Positions 57,001 to 64,000 of a stretch of DNA of 64,000 bases are shown here, piece by piece. The notes beneath the pieces are model-generated. The model made no database searches, was not told the DNA's origin, and saw only the letters and a program-made list of their open reading frames with translations. The translations under genes were made by a program, and so were the position numbers. Position 1 is the first letter of the stretch. Each line of letters begins with the position of its first letter. Source of the DNA: Planctomycetota bacterium (GTDB lineage Bacteria > Planctomycetota > JAJSAM01 > JAJVHW01); the NCBI GenBank assembly GCA_024280885.1, contig JAJRPF010000048.1:248001-312000 (forward strand). The letters are read 5' to 3'.

Positions 57001-57396
57001 ATCACCGGTTTGACGCCCGGCAAGTACCAGGTCACGGTGAACGTGCCGGGTGCGTCGTCACGGACTCTGCAGGCCGAGGCCGGGAGCTCCGATCTCGTCA
57101 TCCGGTACTCCATCGGCGCCAACGTCTCGGGACGCTTCACCGGTCCCGATGGAAACGCAATTGTCGGTGCATGGGTGTCGCTCCAGGGCGTCGGCGAGAC
57201 CTCCTCTGGTGGGGGGAACAAGCAGACCGACAAGGATGGACGTTTCGAGATGACGGGAGTCGCGCCGGGGACGTATCAGGCCAGCGGTTGGTCGAACAAG
57301 GATGGCAAGACGATCATCGGGAAGTCCGAGCAATTCACCGTTGCGGACGGCGACGAACGCAATGGGGTCGATCTCGCCGGCGCCGAACAGAAGTAG
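54025..57396 (+). CDS. Giant surface protein of carboxypeptidase-regulatory-like domains
   Basis: A 1123-residue protein with an N-terminal membrane anchor (LVPILIALVLLAMGVVVFLVM) and an acidic linker. It then has about eleven to twelve beta-sandwich repeats of 75-100 residues of the carboxypeptidase regulatory-like (CarboxypepD_reg/B_9) type. Each reads G-x-V-x-D-x-x-G-x-P-V-x-G-A-x-V, then T-D-A-x-G-x-F-x-I-x-G-L-x-P-G-x-Y, for example GVVREYGTDKPLANVAVTLE.. and GKVLRPDATPATGARIDVS..DGSFDVSGLAPGTYTLSARG. Such rods carry adhesive or structural roles on the cell surface. The ATG at 54025 was chosen for the anchor and the GGAGGG motif upstream. It is monocistronic by appearance. No enzymatic domain was found at either end. 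Confidence 0.9.
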   Translation: MRRLVPILIALVLLAMGVVVFLVMSGSDADLEATGPETTEVVADGTADEADDEQKQSGQKSRKWIPKGLGSLVGVVREYGTDKPLANVAVTLEAGLPGPNEVVTSVTADDGSFVIGEAINFDQWTLRVKAPAPMAELVLAGVEVVEDQQTDVGVLYVTPSYEIPGIVVDEMGLPVKGALVRVLRPRASGSKTDFLRLIRELPNAPPSVESATTDAQGAFVLTRLPPGRYDFELSGPAHALRTQRGVVVSPDTISRPLRFVIMRGYELSGRVVRPAGGSVEGIGIVAFEQPRGDSGLFVLDKRFATTDETGAFKLTGLAAGEIIVVATPEGRPFTIQDDVAIPGTDFVEIVLSGDAWLEGQIMDDDEKPIAEAEIYVVSFDSGSPSVGNAVADADGRYKIEGLDVGPVQMFIVQAEGYASYPDDLFKMMRGGRTQSSLTLVAGRNERDVSLLSGGVVRGVVLEQGTDAPINGARVSVLSVSSMFGGTRGATTDAEGKFEIRGLGRGPAVLMAEKDGFFQPGVTPESIGMMMMGAMQGGDPKPDTGRGVMISITGAGEELDRELKLAKGGTVKGVVETPDGEPVAGAEVSLVRSGSSGMMGQLVNLMGNTEPRLTAADGTFTMPGPAPGQKASIVARAQGWLEGTGDELVVAPGDVLEGLVISLRQGAVIEGVVKDAGGKPVSGALVRWTELGEGRNDWEIRWALQRADAASTAEDGRFRVESVEPGGLIVQVSHPDFPSVSNNDVKVEDGKAQMLDFAFPETASIVGKVLRPDATPATGARIDVSKDGGWNTADDKYARGPSDVVVGADGSFDVSGLAPGTYTLSARGDGFAPTAPIEVNTGGTPVTLQLAQAFVISGTVRFSDGTPAASVRVQALRKSDGGSKSVANEQTNAAGDFILRDIPAGTYDLQVNQGWGRNDGPGVVERILEGVQAGQEGVSIEVSAGLSIEGEVILASGDAALEGWVSANRIPTPGELNSKSVNGNGMVQEGRFKITGLTPGKYQVTVNVPGASSRTLQAEAGSSDLVIRYSIGANVSGRFTGPDGNAIVGAWVSLQGVGETSSGGGNKQTDKDGRFEMTGVAPGTYQASGWSNKDGKTIIGKSEQFTVADGDERNGVDLAGAEQK

Positions 57397-57430
57397 CGAC
57401 CGCGAACGCCTGCGCGTCGCGTCGCCGGGG

Positions 57431-59479
57431 TCAGCGGCTCCTCAACTCGCTGAGAATACGGCGCGCCGCCGCGAAGCCCGGATCGAGCCGCAGTGCCTCC
57501 GTCAGATGCAGGCGGGCGCGCTCTGTTTCGCCGAGTGCGTGGAGTATCTCGCCGACCTTCGTCTGTACGTTGGGCTCGCGGGGCAGGAACATGAGGACGT
57601 CGTAGGCGTGGCGTAGCGCCCCCTCGAGATCGCCGCCGCCGTTGGCGATATCCGACGCCAGGTGGGCGCGGCCGGCCGAGGGGCCGAGCTTCTCGCGCAG
57701 GTCCTCAAGCACCGCGAGTGCGTCTTCGCGGCGGTCCAATTCGACGAGCACGCGCGCGTGGGCCGTGGCGACGTCCTCGTCGTATGGGTCCAAACCCTGC
57801 GCGCGTGCGAGGAGTTGCTCGGCCGCGGCGAAGTCCGCATCCTCGGCCATCGCGTAGGCGAGGTCGGCCGCTGCTCCTGTCCAGCCGGGTTCGGCTGCGC
57901 GGGCGGCTTCGAGTAGCGGGCGCGCGCCGGCGGCGTTGTTAGCGAACGTCATCGCTTGGCCGCGCACGCGGAGGGCGTACGCGTCGTCGGCGCTCGTCTG
58001 CAGTTGTACGCCCGCCAGGACGAACGCGCGCTTGCGCCACTCCGCTGCGTCCTGATCGCGGACGATGCGCGCCATCTCGGCGCCCCGGACGTATGCACGT
58101 GCGGCCCGCAGCGCCGCATCGGCGTGCGTTCCTGCGGGGTCCAGCGCATCTTCCAGACGTCCGCCTGCGAGGGCGACGTCCGCAACGGATGGTGGATGCC
58201 GGGACGTCGCCGTCGCGGGCGGCGGTGCGCGCCGGATCCAATGATCGGTCACGCTGACGTGCGCCCGATCCCGGTTCGGCGCCGACGGCATGTGACAGGT
58301 GAAGCACGCGCGCTCCCGTGTCTTTCCCGCGTCGGATTGACACGCCTCGGGCGCATGGCACGAGAGGCATCCGCGATCCACGTCGCGCGGAACGCCGTTC
58401 TTCGCTCCGGCGTCGCGCGGGATGGTCCGCCGATGCGGATCGTGGCACGTCGCGCACGTGAGCGGCGTGTCGGTTGCGCTCGACGCGGCGAAGCATGCCG
58501 AGCGTCGAAGACGCGTGCCACGCCCGGCGAATTCAACCATCTCGTCCGTTCCGGTCGCGACTGCGGCCCCGGCCGGGCGGAAGATCGAGATCCAATCCGC
58601 GAGGTCCTCGCCCGGCACGTACGACGCCAGAGAGCGGTCGGTCGCGGAGACCGTCAGCCACTCCGAGAAATGACATTGGCGGCAGACCTGCTCCTGCCCG
58701 TCGAGCGCGAGTCGTGCCGGATTGACGGTGGTGAGCCGGGTTCCGTCTGCGACGTGCTCGGTGCTCGGACCGTGGCAACGCGCACACGTGATCCCCAGGG
58801 ACACGGACCCCGCGAAACCGATACTCGCGTCGTGCCGGATGGGCGTGACGTCGCCGGCATGACAACCGAGGCAGAGGTTGCCGGCCGTGCGCAGCGTGCG
58901 TTCGGTCGCGCCGGGCCCCGATGCGAAGGCGGGCCCGGCCACGGCTCGGGTCCAGACCAACGGCAAGACGAGGAAGCGTCCGTCCCGCACCTGCAAGTAA
59001 GAGCGCGTCGTCCGTCCGCTGCCGATGACGAGGTCGATCGCGGCAGTGAACGATGTGCGTACGATCCCGCTCGGGTCGGCGTAGAAGAGGGTCTGCTCGT
59101 AGCGTCCGTCACGCACGTCGAAGCGCGCGGCCACCCCGGTGGGTTGGTCCACGATCACGCGGCCCACCATTCCGGCCTCGAGGGAGCCCTCCCCCTCGGG
59201 CAGCGTGAGCGAGTTGTGCATGGCGCTCGTTGCGTAGGATCGCGAGAGTTCCTCATGACAATCCGCGCAGCGCCGTCCGACGCCGGTCGTGACCAACCCG
59301 CCCGAGAACTCGATCCCGTCTGCGTGGGCGGTGACTTTGGGGAATGCCGTTGGCGCCGTGGGCGGTTGTGCTGGCTCGGACTCACTGCACGTGCTTGTCA
59401 ACGCCAGCACCACGCCCAAGAGGGTGATGGGCAGGAGGCGCACGGGAGGGATGCAGTCGACGGCTCTGGAGCGGATCAC
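57431..59479 (-). CDS. Heptaheme c-type cytochrome with C-terminal TPR domain
   Basis: A 682-residue exported protein. The signal-like N terminus ends at a possible lipid-anchored Cys31, though the residue before it is Thr. Seven CxxCH heme motifs are present: CADCH (residue 71), CLGCH, CARCH, CRQCH, CATCH, CLSCH and CFTCH, the last near 395. Spacing and surrounding His residues resemble cytochrome c554/c3-like modules. About 440-680 is a TPR array (AAEQLLARAQGLDPYDEDVATAHARVLVELDRREDALAVLEDL). It should carry electrons in the periplasm, with the TPRs docking a partner. The cytochrome-TPR fusion recurs in planctomycetes. The start is a GTG. No oxidoreductase partner gene is adjacent. Confidence 0.88.
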   Translation of the reverse strand: MIRSRAVDCIPPVRLLPITLLGVVLALTSTCSESEPAQPPTAPTAFPKVTAHADGIEFSGGLVTTGVGRRCADCHEELSRSYATSAMHNSLTLPEGEGSLEAGMVGRVIVDQPTGVAARFDVRDGRYEQTLFYADPSGIVRTSFTAAIDLVIGSGRTTRSYLQVRDGRFLVLPLVWTRAVAGPAFASGPGATERTLRTAGNLCLGCHAGDVTPIRHDASIGFAGSVSLGITCARCHGPSTEHVADGTRLTTVNPARLALDGQEQVCRQCHFSEWLTVSATDRSLASYVPGEDLADWISIFRPAGAAVATGTDEMVEFAGRGTRLRRSACFAASSATDTPLTCATCHDPHRRTIPRDAGAKNGVPRDVDRGCLSCHAPEACQSDAGKTRERACFTCHMPSAPNRDRAHVSVTDHWIRRAPPPATATSRHPPSVADVALAGGRLEDALDPAGTHADAALRAARAYVRGAEMARIVRDQDAAEWRKRAFVLAGVQLQTSADDAYALRVRGQAMTFANNAAGARPLLEAARAAEPGWTGAAADLAYAMAEDADFAAAEQLLARAQGLDPYDEDVATAHARVLVELDRREDALAVLEDLREKLGPSAGRAHLASDIANGGGDLEGALRHAYDVLMFLPREPNVQTKVGEILHALGETERARLHLTEALRLDPGFAAARRILSELRSR

Positions 59480-59533
59480 GCCGAGATCCTACGCTGCATG
59501 TCCGCGCTGGATTCGTTCCGTCCCGCGGAGCCG

Positions 59534-59552
59534 TGTATTACATTGTCATTCA
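59534..59552 (+). promoter_or_regulatory. AT-rich promoter/operator candidate before the RHH-zinc-ribbon gene
   Basis: TGTATTACATTGTCATTCA is one of the few AT-rich patches here and lies 22 bp upstream of the start codon. It contains ATTGTCA, a half-site found in Fur-family boxes, but no matching second half, so binding by the ribbon-helix-helix protein itself is as likely. Confidence 0.35.
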
Positions 59553-59573
59553 TCGCTGGATCGGGGGACCGTC

Positions 59574-59903
59574 ATGGCCCGCAGTAAAGCCGTCGTTGTC
59601 ACGTTCAGGGTTGATCGGCACCTGGCCGAGGCGCTCGATCGGCTGCCGGACAAGTCGGCCTTCATTCGGGAGGCGTTGCGGCGTTCCTTCCACGAGTCCT
59701 GTCCCGCTTGCGGCGGCGAGGGGCGCGTGGACTGCGATGCGGCAGAGTGGTTGCGGGGCGTGCTCGACAAGGAGCGCGCGAAGAATTGCGAGTGCTGCGG
59801 GACAGCGTTTCCGCCGCACATCGGCGCGTCTGAGAGCACCGGAGAGACCGGGAGCGAGAGCGTCATCTGCTCGCATTGCGGCGCCGATGACCATCGGCAC
59901 TGA
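59574..59903 (+). CDS. Ribbon-helix-helix regulator with zinc-ribbon cysteines
   Basis: A 109-residue protein. Residues 1-45 are a ribbon-helix-helix DNA-binding domain (KAVVVTFRVDRHLAEALDRLPDKSAFIREALRRSF), as in CopG/NikR-type repressors. The rest carries three Cys pairs (CPACGGEGRVDC, CECCG, CSHCG) plus His residues at the C terminus (HCGADDHRH), giving one or two metal sites. A metal-dependent repressor is therefore likely. The MerC-domain gene starts 98 bp downstream on the same strand and is the natural target. The upstream region has an AT-rich patch (TGTATTACATTGTCATTCA, 59534-59552), a candidate operator or promoter in this G+C-rich DNA. Confidence 0.78.
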   Translation: MARSKAVVVTFRVDRHLAEALDRLPDKSAFIREALRRSFHESCPACGGEGRVDCDAAEWLRGVLDKERAKNCECCGTAFPPHIGASESTGETGSESVICSHCGADDHRH

Positions 59904-60001
59904 TTGGCGCCACTGATTGGCAGGCTGGATTGACCGGGCTTTGTCGCCGGGCCCGGGTGCAGGTCCGGCCGGGCCGCGAGAAGTGAGACCGCGAGGAGAT
60001 G

Positions 60002-60439
60002 ATGGCAGCCAGGACACGCAGAATGGAGCGGTTGGGAGCATTCGCCTCGGTGGCGTGTGCCGTCCATTGCGCGCTCATGCCTGTCCTCATCGGCGCCGGC
60101 GCGGCGGGCACGTTCTCGTTCCTGAATCACGAGCCTGTGGAATGGGGCATGGTCGTCCTCGCTGCGGTCGTCGGCACGGTTGCAGCATGGCGGGGCTTTC
60201 GCGCACACGGCAACGTGGCCGTCGTCACGCTACTCCTGCTGGCGGTTGCCGCTCTGGTCGGCCACGCGCTGCACGTCTTCGATACAGTCGGACACGAAGG
60301 CCATCACCACGGGATTGCGTGGACCGGCGTTGTCGCGGGCATCGCACTCGCCGCCTCTCTCTTCGTGAATAATCGCATGTGCCGCACTTGCCACGATTGT
60401 CATCACGACGAATCCGACTCGATCGCGTCGTCTTCCTGA
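60002..60439 (+). CDS. MerC-domain membrane protein
   Basis: A 145-residue membrane protein of the MerC family, with four predicted helices. The first contains the paired motif ASVACAVHCALMPVLIG, where the two Cys around AVH are the metal-binding site of MerC-type mercury transporters. The loop HALHVFDTVGHEGHHHGIAW is His-rich, and the cytoplasmic end has CRTCHDCHHDE, a further metal-binding cluster. With no mer genes around, zinc, copper or mercury import or efflux are all possible. The regulator-like gene upstream may control it. I placed the start at the second ATG, three bases after AGGAG; the first ATG touches the motif. Confidence 0.85.
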   Translation: MAARTRRMERLGAFASVACAVHCALMPVLIGAGAAGTFSFLNHEPVEWGMVVLAAVVGTVAAWRGFRAHGNVAVVTLLLLAVAALVGHALHVFDTVGHEGHHHGIAWTGVVAGIALAASLFVNNRMCRTCHDCHHDESDSIASSS

Positions 60440-60610
60440 ACCGTACGTCCTGCACGGAACGCGCGACGCTGATGGCGTCCGCCGGCGCGGCGAGCTCGCC
60501 GCGTCATCCGCATCGAAACCCGCGCGCAGTCCCGCGGTTTCCTATGGGCCAGAGCTGCGTGTGCCAGTGCTGCGCGCATGCGGCAGCCCATCGCCACTCC
60601 GGATAACAGC

Positions 60611-62302
60611 ATGGACGCCCAACTTCGTGTTCGCCGACGCCTCGCCGTAGGGCTTGCGCTCGGAATTGCTCTCGCGGCATTCGTCGGGCCGCGGCCAATC
60701 GACGCCCGCGCGAACGCGGACGAGGACGCGCTGCCGAGCCCGACGCGGCACGTCGACGGGGGCGAGATCGAGGGCACGCTTCTCCCGGACGGAGTCGCCG
60801 TCTTTCGCGGCATCCCCTACGCGGCCCCGCCCGTCGGTGATCGACGTTGGAAGCCCCCAGCCCCGGTCGAGCCGTGGGAGGGCACGCGCGCGTGCACCGA
60901 GTTCGGAAGTTGGTGTCCACAGCCGAAGCCGATGCTCGGGAGCGAACGCGGCACGCAGGATGAAGACTGTCTCACGCTCAACGTCTGGTCGGCCGCAGTG
61001 GACGGCAAGGGGGACGGAAAGAGCGCTCCGAAGCGACCCGTCATGGTCTGGATCCACGGCGGAGGCTTCGTGAATGGCTCCGGTGCGCAGAGCACATACG
61101 ACGGCGCACGCTTCGCGGCGAAGGGCGTCGTGCTCGTCACCGTCAACTACCGCCTCGGGCCCTTCGGCTTCTTCGCGCATCCGCTGCTCTCGAAGGAGTC
61201 GTCCGAGGGAGTCTCCGGCAACTACGGGTTCCTCGATCAGGTCGCCGCACTCAGGTGGGTGCAGCGCAACGCCGAGGCGTTCGGGGGGGACCCGGCGAAC
61301 GTGACGATCTTCGGTGAGTCAGCGGGCGCCGTCAGCGTTGGGCTGCATCTGATCTCGCCCCTCTCGAAGGGTCTCTTCCACCGCGCGATCATGCAGAGCG
61401 GATCGGTCTTCGGCGACTTCCGCCATCTCCGCGAGTCCGGGGAGCGCCTGCCGTCCATGGAAAGCGAGGGCGAACGTCTTGCCCGCGCGTTGAATTGTGA
61501 CACGCAAGACGACTCGCTCGCGGCGCTGCGTGCTGTCCCCGCCGAGCGACTCCTCGCGGTCTCGAAACCCGCTGTCGGTCTCTTCGGCAAGGGCTTGAAA
61601 CTCTGGCCGGTCATCGACGGTTGGGCGATCCCCAGCGCTCCGTCGGAGATCCTCGAAGAGGGGGGCGCGCATCGCGTGCCGGTCATGGTCGGCTCCAACG
61701 CAGACGAGGCGACCGTCTTCTTGAAGCAACTGCCCGTCAAGCGCGTCGGGGGCTACCGAGCTCTACTGCGGATGATCTATCGCGCGGACGCTCCTGCGGT
61801 GAAGCGTCTCTTCCCTGTGACGCGTGACGACCAGGTGCGCGATGCATTGAACGACGTTGTCACGATCGGGGTCTTCACGACGTCGGCGCGGCGCGCAGCA
61901 CGCGCGTTCGCGCAGAGCGGTGCGAACGTCTGGCGGTATCATTTCACCCGCGTTCCACCTGCACGCCGCTTCCGTGAACTCGGCGCGTTCCACTCCGCTG
62001 AGATCCCGTACGTGTTCGGGAAGATGGATCTCCGCTGGGGTTTCGACCGCGTAGATCGCGCTCTCTCGGAAGCCATGCAGGATGCGTGGATCGCCTTTGC
62101 GAAGACCGGCGATCCGAACGCGACGGACCCTCCGGATACCACCCCTCCGAACGCGACCCCTCCGAACGCGACAGGGGAGAGTGGCTGGCCCGCGTACGAC
62201 GTCGACACCGATGCCTACTTGGAGTTCGGCGAGTCAGCCAAGGCACGTACTGCTCTCCACGCCAAGGCCTGCGACCTCTTCGACGCGATCGCCCGCAAGT
62301 GA
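60611..62302 (+). CDS. Secreted type-B carboxylesterase
   Basis: A 563-residue exported esterase of the carboxylesterase type-B family, of usual length. The signal peptide (RRRLAVGLALGIALAAFVGPRPIDARANA) is followed by GGEIEGTLLPDGVAVFRGIPYAAPPVGDRRWKPP, the oxyanion segment WIHGGGFVNGS, the nucleophile in TIFGESAGAVSVGLH, the acid in VMVGSNADEATVF and the His in FHSAEIPYVFG, so the triad is complete. It hydrolyses carboxylic esters outside the cytoplasm. Near the C terminus a short repeat (PPNATPPNAT) comes from a tandem duplication in the DNA at about 62135-62170. The start at 60611 places the signal peptide correctly; 60578 would add 11 residues. Confidence 0.92.
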   Translation: MDAQLRVRRRLAVGLALGIALAAFVGPRPIDARANADEDALPSPTRHVDGGEIEGTLLPDGVAVFRGIPYAAPPVGDRRWKPPAPVEPWEGTRACTEFGSWCPQPKPMLGSERGTQDEDCLTLNVWSAAVDGKGDGKSAPKRPVMVWIHGGGFVNGSGAQSTYDGARFAAKGVVLVTVNYRLGPFGFFAHPLLSKESSEGVSGNYGFLDQVAALRWVQRNAEAFGGDPANVTIFGESAGAVSVGLHLISPLSKGLFHRAIMQSGSVFGDFRHLRESGERLPSMESEGERLARALNCDTQDDSLAALRAVPAERLLAVSKPAVGLFGKGLKLWPVIDGWAIPSAPSEILEEGGAHRVPVMVGSNADEATVFLKQLPVKRVGGYRALLRMIYRADAPAVKRLFPVTRDDQVRDALNDVVTIGVFTTSARRAARAFAQSGANVWRYHFTRVPPARRFRELGAFHSAEIPYVFGKMDLRWGFDRVDRALSEAMQDAWIAFAKTGDPNATDPPDTTPPNATPPNATGESGWPAYDVDTDAYLEFGESAKARTALHAKACDLFDAIARK

Positions 62303-62348
62303 TAGCGCGTGCTGTCCGTTTGCCTGCGACCGAGACGAGTCGATGCAG

Positions 62349-63035
62349 TCAGTCCGGCCCTTCCAGCAGACGAATGATCAAGCGGTAGCCGTAGGTCTCG
62401 TTGTCGAGCACAATGCCGCCAGCGTACGTGCGATCACCGTGTCGCTGATACTCGTAGTAGCGTACGCGCGAGCGCAATTCGCCATCGGCGTAGACGCGCT
62501 TCTCGACCAGCGCCAGAGCGCGCCCGGCTAGGACCCACTCGATGCCTTCGTCGTCGTCGCCGACGATGAAGCGAAGCTCCGTTGCGTCGCGTTCGACGCG
62601 CGCGTCGGTGGGCGGTACGAGATCGAGGTAGATGGCGCGTACGTCCTTCGCGATCGCCGTGACTCCCTGCTTGTCGTCCCCGAATCGATCGACGAAGCCT
62701 TCGATCGCAAAGTCGGTCTGCTCGGACTCCGGCGTCCCCGAGATCTCGAAGAGCTTGACCCCGACGGCGGTCATGCAGACGAGGCGGAACGTGCCCTGCT
62801 CCGGATCGAGCGCGACGGCGCCGAGCGCCGAGAGTTCGTGGCCCCAATACTCGAAGACGACGCTCGTCAGCAGCTCCCCGGCCTGCGGTGCGGCGGCGGC
62901 GAGCCCCGCCCGCGCCGCGGCGGCGTCAACGCTTGCGAGCGGCACGCGTTCGACCGGAGTGAAGGGGACGCTACTACATGCGCCGCAGAGCAGAAATGGA
63001 ACCGCCGCGACTGCGATCCGACCGAGTCCAATCAT
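62349..63035 (-). CDS. DUF3261-type lipoprotein
   Basis: A 228-residue lipoprotein: MIGLGRIAVAAVPFLLCGACSS, with a Cys in an LCGAC lipobox. The mature part follows the DUF3261 pattern, with SVVFEYWGHELSALGAVALDPEQGTFRLVCMTAVGVKLFEIS in the first half and RVRYYEYQRHGDRTYAGGIVLDNETYGYRLIIRLLE at the end. DUF3261 lipoproteins are standard members of aryl-polyene and related fatty-acid-like pigment clusters, next to an MMPL exporter, and probably help move the lipid to the outer membrane. Here the gene overlaps the MMPL gene by 4 bp (ATGA). The longer frame that runs on upstream is a shadow of the MMPL gene. Confidence 0.8.
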   Translation of the reverse strand: MIGLGRIAVAAVPFLLCGACSSVPFTPVERVPLASVDAAAARAGLAAAAPQAGELLTSVVFEYWGHELSALGAVALDPEQGTFRLVCMTAVGVKLFEISGTPESEQTDFAIEGFVDRFGDDKQGVTAIAKDVRAIYLDLVPPTDARVERDATELRFIVGDDDEGIEWVLAGRALALVEKRVYADGELRSRVRYYEYQRHGDRTYAGGIVLDNETYGYRLIIRLLEGPD

Positions 63036-64000
63036 GTGGCCTGCTTCCCGTTGCGCACGCGTGTGAGCCGGGCGAGCGCGGGCACGCCGACGACCGCGAC
63101 AGCGTAGCCGGTGGTCACGCCAGACGAGATCGTCGTTCCGATCGCCGCAAGCGCCGGATGATGCGCGAAGACGAGCACGCCGGCACCGATGAGAGTCGAT
63201 GCCGCCGAGAGAGTCACCGCAGCACGCGTTGTCCGCGCGAGCGCACCGTGACCGTGGAGCATGAAGATCCCGTAATCGATGCAGAGGCCCAACACGACGA
63301 TTCCTGCAATGAGGTTGGCGACGTTGAGCGGCGTGCCGCTGAGAGTGGAGGCCGCGACGAGCGCGAGGCATCCGGCGATCGCGGGTAGCAACACGATCGC
63401 CGACGCGGTCGGTGAGCGGACCAGGCCGATGATCGCCACAAGGACGAGTACGACCGCCACGGAGCCGATCCACGTGAGATCCTCGGTCACACTCTCGAAG
63501 AGCGCGTCCGCGAGCTCGGCCCGCGAGACGACGAAGCCGTTGCCGTCCTCTTCGGCGATTGCGCGAGCTGCCGCGCGATGCTCCGCCTGTTCCGGGAGGA
63601 TCGTCACGGCCCGCCAACCGGCACCGCCCGGCACGATGAAGCGCTCACGGAGTCGATCGAAGAATACCTCCCGCTCGTCCTGCGGAGCGCGCTCTGCGAT
63701 GTCCGCCGCGGTGTTCCCTGCCGAGTCGCTGGCCGCAGTCGCGTCGCGCGCGCCTTGTTCCGGCCCCTCGATGAGGCGCACGAACGGTACGAATGCAGCG
63801 TCCGCAAAACCGAACGCGGCGCCGCTGGTCGCGAGCAGTTCGCGCGTTCGTTCCGCGCGTCCGTCGGACCAGAACGCGCGCCAGCGCGCCACGTTCTCCG
63901 CGCGCTGCGTGTCGCTCGGCCAGAGGCGAGGTGTCACCACGATGCCCGCGTTGCCGCGCTCCTCTACCAGTCGCAGCCCAGCGGTCCTGCCCGCGTCGAG
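63032..64000 (-). CDS. MMPL/RND-type exporter, C-terminal part (truncated by the window)
   Basis: The frame is open to the right edge, so the gene continues outside the window; 322 residues are seen. They comprise a periplasmic domain (PGGAGWRAVTILPEQAEHRAAARAIAEEDGNGFVVSRAELADALFE) and the last six membrane helices of an MMPL/RND protein: IGSVAVVLVLVAIIGLV, ASAIVLLPAIAGCLALVAAS, the signature VLGLCIDYGIFMLHGHGAL (D-Y in helix IV of the half), TLSAASTLIGAGVLVF and VTTGYAVAVVGVPALARL. These proton-driven proteins export lipids. The overlap with the DUF3261 lipoprotein gene points to aryl-polyene-like lipid export. I do not place a start because it lies beyond the edge. Confidence 0.85.
   Translation of the reverse strand, partial: LDAGRTAGLRLVEERGNAGIVVTPRLWPSDTQRAENVARWRAFWSDGRAERTRELLATSGAAFGFADAAFVPFVRLIEGPEQGARDATAASDSAGNTAADIAERAPQDEREVFFDRLRERFIVPGGAGWRAVTILPEQAEHRAAARAIAEEDGNGFVVSRAELADALFESVTEDLTWIGSVAVVLVLVAIIGLVRSPTASAIVLLPAIAGCLALVAASTLSGTPLNVANLIAGIVVLGLCIDYGIFMLHGHGALARTTRAAVTLSAASTLIGAGVLVFAHHPALAAIGTTISSGVTTGYAVAVVGVPALARLTRVRNGKQAT

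Overview
The window is about two-thirds G+C and densely coded on both strands. The gene content points to a planctomycete-like bacterium, possibly from one of the deep, high-GC lineages. Evidence for this includes membrane-anchored proteins with N-terminal zinc ribbons, a DUF1570 metalloprotease-like protein, a giant protein kinase/ATPase/TPR/GAF/sigma-54 activator fusion, a histone-H1-like Lys/Ala tail, HEAT and TPR proteins, and a very long carboxypeptidase-regulatory-like repeat protein. There is no rRNA, tRNA or other marker gene, so this placement is an inference.

Layout. 1-561: end of a hipBA-type toxin-antitoxin locus. 562-1424: a repeat-rich spacer and a small basic protein. 1439-5911: a four-gene overlapping operon made of a binding protein, a histidine kinase, a response regulator and an iron-type binding protein. 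6183-11693: a zinc-ribbon metalloprotease-like protein, a GT-C-like membrane protein with TPRs, a radical SAM protein and a small protein. 11798-17068: the 1756-residue regulator. 17604-24706: membrane protein, Kdo-kinase-like protein, HU, a 26-residue membrane peptide, a zinc-ribbon/HEAT protein, an ABC exporter and a DinB-like protein. 24830-29735: a transsulfuration pair (gamma-synthase/lyase plus a degenerate cystathionine beta-synthase), a PAP2_3 phosphatase and an H1-tail/methyltransferase fusion. 29920-33838: a serine palmitoyltransferase, a GNAT acyltransferase and an NAD-dependent reductase, which together look like a bacterial ceramide pathway. 33894-37654: TPR, HAMP-like and kelch proteins. 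38337-44342: glycosyltransferase, three prepilin-like proteins and a HEAT protein. 46310-50847: PqqB-like hydrolase, a GGDD-repeat lipoprotein and LysA. 50961-57396: zinc-ribbon protein, rhomboid protease and the giant Ig-like protein. 57431-62302: heptaheme cytochrome/TPR protein, ribbon-helix-helix/zinc-ribbon regulator, MerC protein and a type-B esterase. 62349-64000: a DUF3261 lipoprotein and the C-terminal end of an MMPL exporter, probably the edge of an aryl-polyene-like cluster.

Two families of non-coding repeats stand out. The first is a multi-hairpin unit of about 235 bp. At all four loci it begins at a stop codon, lies on the same strand as that gene, and its stems change sequence while keeping their pairing. 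Two of these copies are followed by a 108-bp REP-like inverted repeat. The second is a 205-279 bp element with terminal inverted repeats, seen as two full copies and one fragment. No CRISPR array, tRNA, rRNA or transposase gene was seen.
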